Source of the DNA: Belnapia rosea
GTDB lineage: Bacteria > Pseudomonadota > Alphaproteobacteria > Acetobacterales > Acetobacteraceae
DNA length: 64,000 bases
Reading direction: 5' to 3'
Assembly: GCF_900101615.1 (NCBI RefSeq)
Contig: NZ_FMZX01000011.1
Location: forward strand, 106,405-170,404
Made by a program: the position numbers and the translations under genes. Shown piece after piece: positions 16,461-24,836 of the stretch; the first letter of the stretch is position 1; each line of letters starts with the position of its first letter. The notes under the pieces are model-generated. The model searched no databases. It saw only the letters and a list, made by a program, of their open reading frames with translations, and was not told the DNA's origin.

Positions 16461-17441
16461 ATGTCCGCCCGTACCCTCCGCAGCGCCGCCGATCTCGCCG
16501 AAGCCGGCCTCCTGCCCAATGCGGCGGTGCCGGCCGTGGAGCGTGTCGGCGCGCGCTACAGCATCGCCGTCACCCCTGCCGTCGCCGGGCTGGTTGACCG
16601 GGCGGACCCGGCCGACCCGATCGCCCGGCAGTACATCCCCGATGCAGCGGAGCTGCTGACCGCACCGCATGAGCTGGCGGACCCGACGGCGGACGAACCC
16701 TTCACCCCGGTCAAGGGCGTGGTGCATCGCTACCCGGACCGGGCGCTGCTGAAGCCGCTGCTGGCCTGCCCGGTCTATTGCCGCTTCTGCTTCCGGCGCG
16801 AGGCTGTCGGCGCCGATGGCGGCGTGCTGGGCGAGGCGGAGCTGGAGGCGGCGCTCGCCTGGTTCGCGCGGATGCCGGCCGTGCGGGAGGCGATCCTCAC
16901 CGGCGGCGACCCGCTGATGCTCTCGCCGCGGCGGCTGGGCAGCATCCTCGGGCGGCTCTCCGCCATGCCGCATATCGAGCTGCTGCGCGTCCATAGCCGG
17001 GTGCCGGTTGCGGCGCCGGACCTTGTCACTCCGGCCCTGGCGGAGGCGCTCGGGGCGTTGGAGAGGCCGATCTATCTCTGCGTCCATGCCAATCATGCGC
17101 GGGAATTCTCGCCGGCGGCGATGGAGGCGCTTGGCCGCCTGCAGCGGGCGGGGGTGGTGCTGCTGGGCCAGAGCGTGCTGCTGCGCGGGGTGAATGACAG
17201 CGCGGAGGCGCTGGAGGGCCTGTTCCGCGCCATGCTGCGGGCGCGGATCAAGCCCTATTACCTGCACCAGCTGGACCCTGCCCCCGGCACCGCCCGCTTC
17301 GCCGTGCCGGTCGAGGAGGGCCGCGCCCTGTTGCGGGCGCTGCGCGGGCGGGTGAGCGGCCTCGCCTGGCCGACCTATGTGCAGGAGCGGCCAGGCGGGG
17401 CCGGCAAGGTGCCGCTCGGCCCGGCCTATGAGGAAGCCTGA
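16461..17441 (+). CDS. epmB: EF-P beta-lysylation protein EpmB (lysine 2,3-aminomutase family)
   Basis: The 326-residue radical SAM enzyme converts lysine to (R)-beta-lysine for EF-P. The [4Fe-4S] motif CPVYCRFC (C-x3-C-x2-C) is at about residue 105, followed by ILTGGDPLML and a PLP-linked region near the C-terminus (KPYYLHQLDPAPGTARF). Its length matches EpmB rather than the longer clostridial aminomutases. The ATG at 16461 begins at the family's N-terminal part; upstream ATGs at 16404 and 16434 are possible but overlap the epmA promoter zone. It converges on the duplicated membrane protein gene and overlaps it by 16 bp. Confidence 0.92.
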   Translation: MSARTLRSAADLAEAGLLPNAAVPAVERVGARYSIAVTPAVAGLVDRADPADPIARQYIPDAAELLTAPHELADPTADEPFTPVKGVVHRYPDRALLKPLLACPVYCRFCFRREAVGADGGVLGEAELEAALAWFARMPAVREAILTGGDPLMLSPRRLGSILGRLSAMPHIELLRVHSRVPVAAPDLVTPALAEALGALERPIYLCVHANHAREFSPAAMEALGRLQRAGVVLLGQSVLLRGVNDSAEALEGLFRAMLRARIKPYYLHQLDPAPGTARFAVPVEEGRALLRALRGRVSGLAWPTYVQERPGGAGKVPLGPAYEEA

Positions 17442-18022
17442 TCGCGGCGGACCGGTACGCCCTCCGCCTGATGCGTGACGGCCGGCGGGGCGGAGCCGTC
17501 CTGCTCCAGCAGGGCGGATCGGGGGGAGTTGCCAAGCATCGGCTCGGCCGGCGGCACCAGCCAGCCAGCGGCATAGGGTCCGCGCACCGCGACCAGGGCC
17601 AGGATCGCCAGCAGGAAGAGCAGGCCGAAGGGGAAGCCGTTGCCGATGGTCAGCAGCATGTTGATCACGCCGGCGCCGAGCAGGACGACCAGCAGCACGG
17701 CATTCTGCTGCGCCTCGGTCAGGCCGTCATACCAGAGATTCCAGCGGTAGAGGCTATCGGCACCCTCGATCCGCATCCGGGCGCGGCCGGGCTGCTCGGG
17801 ATCCGCCTGGACCCAGCCCAGCGCCCGCGGCAGGCGGATCGCCGTCAGCGCGGCGATGGCCAGGATGACCAGGAGACCGAAGGGGAAGCCAATGCTGACC
17901 GTCAGCCACATGTTGATGGCCCCGATCAGCACCACCGCGCCGGCGACGACGTTGAACCGCAGGTCTTCCGGTGCCTGGTCATACAGGCGGTTCCAGTGCT
18001 GCACGCGTTCGGCATAGGTCAT
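17426..18022 (-). CDS. Membrane protein with an internal tandem duplication
   Basis: This 198-residue protein is not recognised. Two repeats of about 62 residues are visible: residues 10-71 and 94-155. Both open with Trp-Asn (WNRLYD / WNLWYD) and share INMWLTVSIGFPFGLL against INMLLTIGNGFPFGLL, then a second hydrophobic helix and a Gly-Trp end. Each unit contains two predicted membrane helices, so the protein likely has four. The C-terminal 40 residues are polar. It lies between epmB and efp on the opposite strand; whether it has any tie to EF-P modification is unknown. The 3' end overlaps epmB by 16 bp. Confidence 0.82.
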   Translation of the reverse strand: MTYAERVQHWNRLYDQAPEDLRFNVVAGAVVLIGAINMWLTVSIGFPFGLLVILAIAALTAIRLPRALGWVQADPEQPGRARMRIEGADSLYRWNLWYDGLTEAQQNAVLLVVLLGAGVINMLLTIGNGFPFGLLFLLAILALVAVRGPYAAGWLVPPAEPMLGNSPRSALLEQDGSAPPAVTHQAEGVPVRRDQASS

Positions 18023-18308
18023 GGCGTTCTCCCTCGTCGGATGGGTCCTCAGTGATCTCTCCAGTATTCGATGCGGCGCGGGCCGGGCCCGGCCGGGCAG
18101 GCTATCCCTTACGCAGGCGGCATAAGGCCTGAGCCACCCGAAATGGTATCACATGGCCTCGACCGGTGGCGCCGGGAGGCGCCGGGCGACGAGGTTGCCA
18201 GGACCGGCCTTCCCGATTAAACCCCGGCCAGCACCGTGCTGCCCCGGCGCCCGGCCCCGCCGGAGCGCCGCTGCTCATTCCGCCCTTTCAGACGTCAGGT
18301 CCCGCCCC

Positions 18309-18878
18309 ATGGCAAAGATGCAAGCCAACCAGATGCGTGCCGGCATGGTCATCGAGTTCGAAGGCCAGCGCTACACCATCCTCAAGCAGAACATCATGAT
18401 CCCGGGCAAGGGCAACGCGATCATCCAGGTCGACATGCGCAACATCAAGACCGGCGCGAAGAAGGACCAGCGCTGGCGCACCGCCGACACCGTCGAGCGG
18501 CTGATGACCGAGGACAAGGAGTTCACCTACTCCTACGCCGAGGGCGACACGCTGATCCTGATGGATCCCGAGACCTATGAGCAGACCACGGTGTCGAAGG
18601 ACATCCTCGGCGACCGGCTGCCCTTCCTGGTCGAGAACATGACCGTCGGCGTCCGCCTCATCGAGGGCGAGCCGGTGGCGATGACCCTGCCGCCGCAGGT
18701 GACGCTCGAGGTGGTCGAGGCTGATCCGGTGGTGAAGGGGCAGACCGCCGCCTCCTCCTACAAGCCGGCCATGCTGTCGAACGGCGTGAAGACCATGGTG
18801 CCGCCCTTCGTCACCACCGGCGAGAAGATCGTCGTGAGCACCGAAGACGCGTCCTACGTGGAACGCGCCAAGGGCTAA
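18309..18878 (+). CDS. efp: Elongation factor P
   Basis: The 189-residue, three-domain tRNA-mimicking factor relieves ribosome stalling at polyproline. The modification loop MIPGKGNA puts Lys at residue 34 when translation starts at the ATG at 18309, as in E. coli. The following domains are complete (DILGDRLPFLVENM, VTLEVVEADPVVKGQTA, the last a strong EF-P signature). Lys34 with epmA and epmB close by indicates beta-lysylation rather than rhamnosylation. suhB follows after 15 bp. The 286 bp upstream hold no gene and must carry the promoter. Confidence 0.96.
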   Translation: MAKMQANQMRAGMVIEFEGQRYTILKQNIMIPGKGNAIIQVDMRNIKTGAKKDQRWRTADTVERLMTEDKEFTYSYAEGDTLILMDPETYEQTTVSKDILGDRLPFLVENMTVGVRLIEGEPVAMTLPPQVTLEVVEADPVVKGQTAASSYKPAMLSNGVKTMVPPFVTTGEKIVVSTEDASYVERAKG

Positions 18879-18893
18879 GGGAAGGACAGGATC

Positions 18894-19748
18894 TTGGCTT
18901 CACCCTCCGCCCGTCTCTCGCCCGCACTCAATGTCGTCGTCTCGGCGGTGCAGAAGGCCGGGCGGCGGCTGCTGCGCGACTTCGCCGAGGTCGAGCAGTT
19001 GCAGGTCTCCTCGAAGGGGCCGGGTGATTTCGTCTCCCAGGCCGATCTCCGGGCCGAGGAGCAGCTCCGCCAGGATCTCGGCCGCGCCCGACCGAATTTC
19101 GCCTTCCTGATGGAGGAAAGCGGCACGCATGGCGCCGAGGATTGGGAATGGCGCTGGGTGGTTGATCCGCTCGACGGCACCAGCAACTTCCTCCATGGCA
19201 TCCCGCATTGGGCGATCAGCGTCGGGATCGAGAAGCGGCTGGAGAACGGGCGGAGCGAGGTCGTCGCCGGCGTCATCTACAACCCGGCCGCCAATGAGAT
19301 ATTCTGGGCGGAAAAGGGCGTTGGCGCCTTCCTCAACGACAGGCGGCTGCGCGTCTCCGGCCGCAAGGACATGCGGGAGGCGCTGTTCGCCACCGGCATC
19401 CCCTTCGCCGCGGCGCCGCGACGGGCCGAATTCAGCCATACCCTGGCGCGGCTGATGCCGCAGGTGGCGGGCATCCGGCGCTTCGGCGCGGCGGCGCTCG
19501 ACCTCGCCTGGGTGGCCGCGGGCCGCTATGACGGGTACTGGGAGCTGAACCTCAAGAAGTGGGACATGGCGGCCGGCCTGGTGATGGTGCGCGAGGCGGG
19601 CGGCTTCGTCACCGACCCCCAGGGCGGCGATCCCTATGCCGAGGGCAATGTCGTGGCCGGTAACCAAGCGCTGCAGGGCAAGCTGCGCGAGGTGGTGGCC
19701 GAGGGTGTGGCTGCGGCCGAGGCCGGGCGCAACCGCCAGACCTCCTGA
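18894..19748 (+). CDS. suhB: Inositol-1-monophosphatase family protein (SuhB-like)
   Basis: The 284-residue Mg-dependent phosphatase has the metal-binding MEES at about residue 80, WVVDPLDGTSNF (motif A) and WDMAAG (motif B), all in family spacing. It could hydrolyse inositol monophosphate; in bacteria SuhB also acts in rRNA antitermination complexes. The start is the TTG at 18894, with GGGAAGGACAGGA before it and no alternative that keeps the N-terminal helix. It follows efp by 15 bp and is probably co-transcribed. The two are neighbours in several alphaproteobacteria. Confidence 0.92.
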   Translation: MASPSARLSPALNVVVSAVQKAGRRLLRDFAEVEQLQVSSKGPGDFVSQADLRAEEQLRQDLGRARPNFAFLMEESGTHGAEDWEWRWVVDPLDGTSNFLHGIPHWAISVGIEKRLENGRSEVVAGVIYNPAANEIFWAEKGVGAFLNDRRLRVSGRKDMREALFATGIPFAAAPRRAEFSHTLARLMPQVAGIRRFGAAALDLAWVAAGRYDGYWELNLKKWDMAAGLVMVREAGGFVTDPQGGDPYAEGNVVAGNQALQGKLREVVAEGVAAAEAGRNRQTS

Positions 19749-19795
19749 CGCGGCCGCCATGGACCTCGCTGCCGGCCCTGGCCTAGTTTGGTAAT

Positions 19796-20317
19796 GTGAC
19801 GCGCCCCGCACCTATCCTCTGGCTGTTGGCCGGCCTCGCACTGGCATTTCCGGCCGGGGCGGAGGAGCCGTTGCCGCCCTCGCCGGCCGAGGCGCCGCCG
19901 CAGCCTGCCGACCTCTCCGTCGTGCCCAGCCCGGCGCCCGCTGCCGGGCCGGCTGGCCCGACCTTGCAAGGCCTGCCCGCCGGGCTAGAGGCGCTGCCGG
20001 CAGGCGGCGCGAGGCTGCGCTTCCAGCCAGGGGTCGAGGTGCTGCCGCAAGGATTGGACAGCGGGCTTGCCGAATTGGGCCGCCGTATCGCGGCAGGCCC
20101 GCCAGGCCGGATCGCCGTGACCGCCCAGGCTTCGGGTCCGGCCTCCGATGTCTCCGCGGCGCGGCGGGTGAGCCTCGCCCGGGCGCTGGCCGTGAAGCAG
20201 GCCCTGGCCGCGGGTGGCCTTCCACCGACCCGGATCGATATCCGTCCCATGGGCCGCACCGCCGAGGCGCTCGATGCGGTCGATGTCCAACCGCCCGAGC
20301 CGAAAGCGGCGCGATGA
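19796..20317 (+). CDS. Secreted protein with OmpA-like C-terminal half
   Basis: The 173-residue protein starts at a GTG. Residues 1-22 form a signal peptide (APILWLLAGLALAFPAGA, cleavage after AGA). A Pro/Ala-rich linker follows to about residue 60. The C-terminal part, with GARLRFQPGVEVLPQGLDSGLAELGRRI and SLARALAVKQALAAGGLPPTRIDIRPMG (as separate blocks), matches the beta-alpha pattern of OmpA/MotB peptidoglycan-binding domains, although the NxxLSxxRA motif is degenerate (SAARRVSLARA). It is followed by a MotA-like and a MotB-like gene and probably acts with them in the periplasm. Confidence 0.75.
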   Translation: MTRPAPILWLLAGLALAFPAGAEEPLPPSPAEAPPQPADLSVVPSPAPAAGPAGPTLQGLPAGLEALPAGGARLRFQPGVEVLPQGLDSGLAELGRRIAAGPPGRIAVTAQASGPASDVSAARRVSLARALAVKQALAAGGLPPTRIDIRPMGRTAEALDAVDVQPPEPKAAR

Positions 20318-20327
20318 GGATTGGCCG

Positions 20328-21476
20328 ATGACCCCCCCGCTCCGCTTCCTCTGGCGCATGGTCGGCTTCCTCGCGGTCGTGCTGACGGTGGGGCTGCTGC
20401 TGGCGCCCCAGCTGGCCGGCGCCTTCGCGGCGAATCCGCTGCTGAACGGACTGATCCTCGGCGTGCTGCTGATCGGCATCGTCTGGAACCTGCGTCAGGT
20501 GCTGACCCTGAAGCCGGAGGTCGCCTGGATCGAGCATTTCCGTGCCCCGCGCATGGGGGCCCCGGCGCAGCCGGCGCCGAAGCTCCTCGGGCCGATGGCC
20601 AGCATGTTCTCCGCCCGCCGTTCCGACCGCCTCTCCCTCTCGGCGCCGGCGATGCGGAGCGTGCTCGACGGCATCGCCTCCCGCCTCGACGAATCACGCG
20701 AGCTCTCGCGCTACATGACCGGGCTGCTGATCTTCCTCGGCCTGCTCGGCACCTTCTGGGGCCTGCTGCTCACCATCGGCTCGGTCTCCGACGTGATCGG
20801 CGGCATGTCGGTCGGTTCCGGCGACCTGAACCAGCTCTTCAACCAGCTGAAGACCGGCCTCGCCCAGCCGTTGCAGGGCATGGGGACGGCCTTCTCCTCC
20901 TCGATGCTGGGCCTCGCCGGCGCGCTGGTACTCGGCTTCCTCGACCTCACGGCGGGGCAGGCGCAAAACCGCTTCTATAACGAGCTGGAGGAATGGCTGG
21001 CCGGCATCACCCGCCTCTCCTCCGGCGTGCTCGGCGATGCGGGCGGCGAGGCCATGGGCAGCGTCCCCGCCTATGTGCAGGCGCTGCTGGAGCAGACGGC
21101 GGAGAATCTCGAAGGGCTGCAACGCATCCTCGCCCGCGGCGAGGAGGGCCGGGCGCAGACCGGCCAGGCGATGCTGACCCTGACGGAGCGGCTGACCGCG
21201 CTGACCGACCAGATGCGCGCCAGCCAGTCCCTCATGCTCCGTGTCGCCGAGCAGCAGGCCCAGCTTGCCCCGGTGCTGGCACGCCTCGCCGATGCGCAGG
21301 GCAACCCGCAGGTGGACGAGGTGCTGCGCGGCCACCTTCGCAGCGCGGATCTTCATCTGGCGCGGTTGGTGGAGGAGGTGACCCAGGGCCGCCAGCAATC
21401 CACCAACGAGATCCGCAGCGAGATCAAGCTGGTGGCGCGGACGATCGCGGCTCTGGCCGAGGAATCGCCGCGTTGA
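20328..21476 (+). CDS. MotA/TolQ/ExbB-like proton-channel protein
   Basis: The 382-residue protein has two early membrane helices (residues about 7-30 and 38-55), a soluble loop, then two more (LLIFLGLLGTFWGLLLTIGSV near 145 and SSSMLGLAGALVLGFLDL near 205). The TFWGLL...GMGTAFSSSMLGLAG arrangement is the MotA/ExbB/TolQ core. From about 225 on it has a long helical, cytoplasmic tail with many Gln and Glu. No flagellar gene is nearby. It lies 10 bp after the OmpA-like gene and 17 bp before the MotB-like one, forming a likely stator-type complex. Confidence 0.85.
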   Translation: MTPPLRFLWRMVGFLAVVLTVGLLLAPQLAGAFAANPLLNGLILGVLLIGIVWNLRQVLTLKPEVAWIEHFRAPRMGAPAQPAPKLLGPMASMFSARRSDRLSLSAPAMRSVLDGIASRLDESRELSRYMTGLLIFLGLLGTFWGLLLTIGSVSDVIGGMSVGSGDLNQLFNQLKTGLAQPLQGMGTAFSSSMLGLAGALVLGFLDLTAGQAQNRFYNELEEWLAGITRLSSGVLGDAGGEAMGSVPAYVQALLEQTAENLEGLQRILARGEEGRAQTGQAMLTLTERLTALTDQMRASQSLMLRVAEQQAQLAPVLARLADAQGNPQVDEVLRGHLRSADLHLARLVEEVTQGRQQSTNEIRSEIKLVARTIAALAEESPR

Positions 21477-21493
21477 CGGTATCGGCTTAGGCG

Positions 21494-23203
21494 ATGGGTC
21501 CCTCGGGCCGAGGGCGCCGGGCGCGCGGGGGCGGCGGGCTGGATGCCTGGCCGGGCTATGTGGACGCGCTGTCCACCCTGCTCATGGTCATCATCTTCGT
21601 GCTGCTCGTCTTCGTGCTGGCGCAGGGCTTCCTCTCCGTCGCCCTTTCCTCGCGTGACCGGGCGCTCGACCGGCTGAACCGGCAGGTGGCCGAGTTGGCC
21701 GAGCTGCTCTCCCTCGAGCGCGGCCAGACCGGCGAATTGCGCAACGCCCTCAGCCGCACCGCCGAGGAGCTGCGCGGCGCCGCAGCCGCCCGCGACGCGC
21801 TGCAGGCCCAGCTGCGGGAGTTGCGGGAAGAGCGCGACCGGTTCTCGGCCGAACGTGACGCGGTGCGCGGTGAGCGCGACCAGCTCACCGCCCGGCTCAC
21901 CGACCTGGAGCTGACCGGACGCGGCGCGCCGGAGCGCATCGCATCCCTGGAGCGGCAGCTCGCCGAGGCCTTGCAACGCGCGGAGACGACCGGCGGCGAT
22001 GCCGCCCAGACGCTGGCCCGGCTGACCGAGACGACGCGCAACCTGGCCGCGGAGCGCACTGCCCGCCAGCAGCAGGAGGCACGCGCCGCGGATCTCGACA
22101 GGCAGCTTGGCGAGACACGCGGTGCCGTCGAAACGGCACGGCAGGAGCTGGCCGGGTTGCGGCGTCAGTTGCAGGAGGCAGCGGCGCAACTCGCCCAGAC
22201 CCAACAGCAGCTCGCCGCGATGCGGCAGGAGATGGCGGTACTGGACCGTCAGGTCCAGGCCGATCGGGCGACGATCGAGGCACGGCTCTCCGATGCGGCT
22301 CGGCTGTCAGAGCAGGTGCGGGCGCTCACCGCGCTGCGCGACCAGCTGGAGCGGCAAGCGGCGGAAGCAGCCCGGCGCGCAGGCGACGAGGCACAGCGGC
22401 GCAATGCCGCCGAGGCCGCAGCCGGCACCGAGGCGGAGCGCCGCCAGGCCGCGGAGCGGGCCGCCGCCACCGAGCAGGAGCGCCGCCGGGCGGCTGAAGC
22501 CCTCGCCGCTGAAGAGGCGCAGCGGCGACAGGCGGCCGAGCGCGCTGCCGGGGAACAGGGCCGGCTGGCCGAGAGTGCGCGGGCCCAGGTCGCCCTGCTT
22601 GGCCGCCAGATCGAGGAATTGCGCAACCAGCTCGCTCGGGTGGCCGCCGCGCTCGATGCGGCCGAGACCTCCGGCCGCGACAAGGACGTCCAGATCAGCG
22701 CCCTTGGCTCGCGGCTGAACGCAGCCCTCGCCGCACGGGTGGAGGAGCTGCAGCGCTACCGCAGCGACTTCTTCGGCCGGCTGCGGGATGTGCTGGGCGA
22801 CCGGCCCGACATGCGAATCGTGGGTGACCGCTTTGTCTTCCAGTCGGAGGTGCTGTTCCCGCCGGGCAGCGCCGACCTCTCGGAGCGTGGCCAGCAGCAG
22901 ATCAGGGCCATCGCCCGGGTGCTGCAGGACCTTGCGGCCCGGATCCCACCGGATGTGAATTGGCTGCTGCGGGTCGATGGTCATGCCGACCGCACGCCGA
23001 TCCGCAGCCCGCGATATGCCAGTAATTGGGAATTGTCGGCGGCGCGCGCGATCGCCGTCTCGCAGCTGCTGATGGCCGAGGGGCTGTCGCCGAACCGTGT
23101 GGCCGCGACAGCCTTCGGCGACAACCAGCCACTCGATCCGGGTGAGTCGCCCGAGGCGCTGGCGCGCAACCGGCGGATCGAGCTTCGGCTCACCGACCGG
23201 TAG
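21494..23203 (+). CDS. MotB/OmpA-like peptidoglycan-binding protein with long coiled coil
   Basis: The 569-residue protein has a short Gly/Arg-rich N-terminus and then one membrane helix, YVDALSTLLMVIIFVLLVFV. Its leading Asp24 lies where the proton-carrying Asp of MotB/TolR sits. Residues about 55-415 form an extended coiled coil rich in Arg, Glu, Ala and Gln with near-repeats (ERRQAAERAAATEQERRRAAE). The last 140 residues are an OmpA domain: RFVFQSEVLFPPGSADLSE, VDGHADRTPI, SNWELSAARAIAVSQLL and ARNRRIELRL. The coil would span the periplasm to the cell wall. It pairs with the MotA-like gene just upstream. Confidence 0.87.
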   Translation: MGPSGRGRRARGGGGLDAWPGYVDALSTLLMVIIFVLLVFVLAQGFLSVALSSRDRALDRLNRQVAELAELLSLERGQTGELRNALSRTAEELRGAAAARDALQAQLRELREERDRFSAERDAVRGERDQLTARLTDLELTGRGAPERIASLERQLAEALQRAETTGGDAAQTLARLTETTRNLAAERTARQQQEARAADLDRQLGETRGAVETARQELAGLRRQLQEAAAQLAQTQQQLAAMRQEMAVLDRQVQADRATIEARLSDAARLSEQVRALTALRDQLERQAAEAARRAGDEAQRRNAAEAAAGTEAERRQAAERAAATEQERRRAAEALAAEEAQRRQAAERAAGEQGRLAESARAQVALLGRQIEELRNQLARVAAALDAAETSGRDKDVQISALGSRLNAALAARVEELQRYRSDFFGRLRDVLGDRPDMRIVGDRFVFQSEVLFPPGSADLSERGQQQIRAIARVLQDLAARIPPDVNWLLRVDGHADRTPIRSPRYASNWELSAARAIAVSQLLMAEGLSPNRVAATAFGDNQPLDPGESPEALARNRRIELRLTDR

Positions 23204-23222
23204 CGGATGGCCGGTGCCCGCC

Positions 23223-23936
23223 CTACCCCGCCGGGTTCGCCAGCGGGTCGAGCTTGTAGCCGCCGGCCTCGGTCATCAGCAGGCGGGTATGCGAGGGGTC
23301 AGGCTCGATCTTCTGCCGCAGGCGGTAGATATGCGTCTCGAGCGTGTGCGTCGTGACGGCGCTGTTGTAGCCCCAGACCTCGTTCAGCAGGATCTGGCGC
23401 GGCACCGGCTTGCCACCGGCACGGTAAAGGAATTTCAGGATCGCGCTCTCCTTGTCGGTCAGGCGGATCTTCCGGTTGCGCGCCGGCTCCAGCAGCAGCT
23501 TGGCGCTGGGGCGGAACATATAGGGCCCAATGGAGAAGACGGCGTCTTCCGAGTTGTCGAATACGCGCAGTTGGGCGCGGACGCGGGCCAGCAGCTCCGA
23601 CATGCGGAAGGGTTTGGCGATGTAGTCATTGGCCCCCGAATCGAGGCCGCGAATGATGTCCGCCTCGGCATCCGCACCGGTCAGCATGATAATGGGCATT
23701 TGCCGGCCTTCCCGGCGGAGCCGGGCGCAGAACTCCCGGCCATCGGCATCGGGCAGGCCGATATCGAGCAGGATAGCATCATAGCGTGCATTGGCATCGG
23801 CAAGCTTGGCCTCCGCCTCGCCGGCGCTCTCCGCCTCATCGGCGGTGAAATCACCATCGAGGGCAATCTGCTCGACCAGGGTGGCACGCAGATTTGCGTC
23901 GTCCTCGACAATCAGGATGGGGCGGGGCGTCGCCAT
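23223..23936 (-). CDS. OmpR/PhoB-family response regulator
   Basis: The 237-residue two-component regulator has a receiver domain (residues 1-120) with acidic pair Glu-Asp-Asp at 11-13, phosphoacceptor Asp58 in ILLDIGLPD, conserved Thr in IMLTGAD and Lys in AKPF. The C-terminal winged helix includes LTDKESAILKFLYRAGGKPVPRQILL and THTLETHIYRLRQKIEPDP (the latter holds the recognition helix). No histidine kinase is adjacent, so the partner is elsewhere. GGAGG precedes the ATG. It converges on the MotB-like gene with 19 bp between stops; a functional link is unproven. Confidence 0.92.
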   Translation of the reverse strand: MATPRPILIVEDDANLRATLVEQIALDGDFTADEAESAGEAEAKLADANARYDAILLDIGLPDADGREFCARLRREGRQMPIIMLTGADAEADIIRGLDSGANDYIAKPFRMSELLARVRAQLRVFDNSEDAVFSIGPYMFRPSAKLLLEPARNRKIRLTDKESAILKFLYRAGGKPVPRQILLNEVWGYNSAVTTHTLETHIYRLRQKIEPDPSHTRLLMTEAGGYKLDPLANPAG

Positions 23937-24184
23937 TGGACCTCCGGAGAAAATAAAGCGGTTACATCTCTGTGCAGGGCGCGCCAGTCACCCGAGCCGA
24001 CGGAATGAAACCACAGAGTGAAAAAGCGCACCTCATGGATACGCCTGATTGGCTACACATTATTGCGATATGAGTTCGACCGCCCTGGTTTCAGCCATGG
24101 GCGTGATGTTCGTGCTGGAAGACTGTGCCGTAATAGATTGAACGCGCGACGGATAACGCAAGTGCGAGCGAAGGATCCCCTCCG

Positions 24185-24517
24185 TTAGAGGAGCGTCCCC
24201 TCGAATGGGGGTTGAAGGTCCGGCGCCTCGAACTCAACAACCCATAAATCGGGGTCGCGTTTCACCTGCCGTGCCACATAGGCATCGGCCGCCGCGTCAT
24301 CGACCGGCGCCGGGCCGGTGCCGCGCAACCAAGCCGGGCGTCCCTCGGCATCCCGCACCTGGCTGAGGACGACCAGACCCGCCCGCCCTCGGAGGATGCA
24401 GAGGATGCCGCCCGAATCAGGGTCCCCCTTGCGCAGCACGGCTCCGCTGCGGCCGCCGATATCGGCGAGCCGCAACGCCATCGAAACCCAAATGCCGGCC
24501 TTCACGCGCGCTTCCAT
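24185..24517 (-). CDS. DUF1491 family protein
   Basis: The 110-residue protein with start MEARVKAGIWVSMALRLADI matches DUF1491, a small alphaproteobacterial family of unknown function. The family's core LRKGDPDSGGILCIL is present, followed by an acidic C-terminal part DPDLWVVEFEAPD. I chose the ATG at 24517 because family members begin at this Met-Glu/Asp-x-Arg; the frame can extend to a GTG at 24586. The 248 bp between this gene's upstream neighbour (the regulator start) and its stop hold no gene. Confidence 0.75.
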   Translation of the reverse strand: MEARVKAGIWVSMALRLADIGGRSGAVLRKGDPDSGGILCILRGRAGLVVLSQVRDAEGRPAWLRGTGPAPVDDAAADAYVARQVKRDPDLWVVEFEAPDLQPPFEGTLL

Positions 24518-24621
24518 GAGCGCATAGGCCCGAACTCGGGCGCCTCCGGCAAGCCCCCGCTTGCCGAGCGGCGCCGCCTCCGCCACATCTCGCCCTATCG
24601 GCTCGGTGTGGGATCAGGACC

Positions 24622-24834
24622 GTGGACCAGCAGAAGATGACGGAAGGCCAGCGCGCCTATGAGGCGAAGCGGGCAGCGAAGGCAGGGATGAGTCTCGAGA
24701 AATGGCTCGCCTTGAAGGCCAAGGAGGCTGAGGCGGAGCGGGCCGTCGCCGCGAAAGCGGCCGAGACGGCGTCGCCGGTGAAGAAGCAGGGCTTCTTCGG
24801 CCGGCTGCTGGAACGGGCGCAGAAGCCGCTCTAG
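24622..24834 (+). CDS. Small conserved charged protein (70 residues)
   Basis: A short helical protein, with EGQRAYEAKRAAKAGMSLEKWLALKAKE at its centre (two adjacent blocks), a Lys/Glu/Ala-rich middle and a basic, hydrophobic end GFFGRLLERAQKPL. No signal peptide or catalytic motif is visible. The pattern GQRAYEAKRAxKAGxSLEKWL is familiar from small alphaproteobacterial proteins of unknown role. The start is a GTG at 24622; an ATG at 24637 would remove five residues. It ends 2 bp from the convergent cytochrome gene. Confidence 0.68.
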   Translation: MDQQKMTEGQRAYEAKRAAKAGMSLEKWLALKAKEAEAERAVAAKAAETASPVKKQGFFGRLLERAQKPL

Positions 24835-24836
24835 GC

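Noticed and set aside
19796..23203. Zorya-type anti-phage system.
   Set aside because: Only MotA/MotB-like parts are present; there is no helicase or nuclease effector gene, and the neighbours are housekeeping genes.
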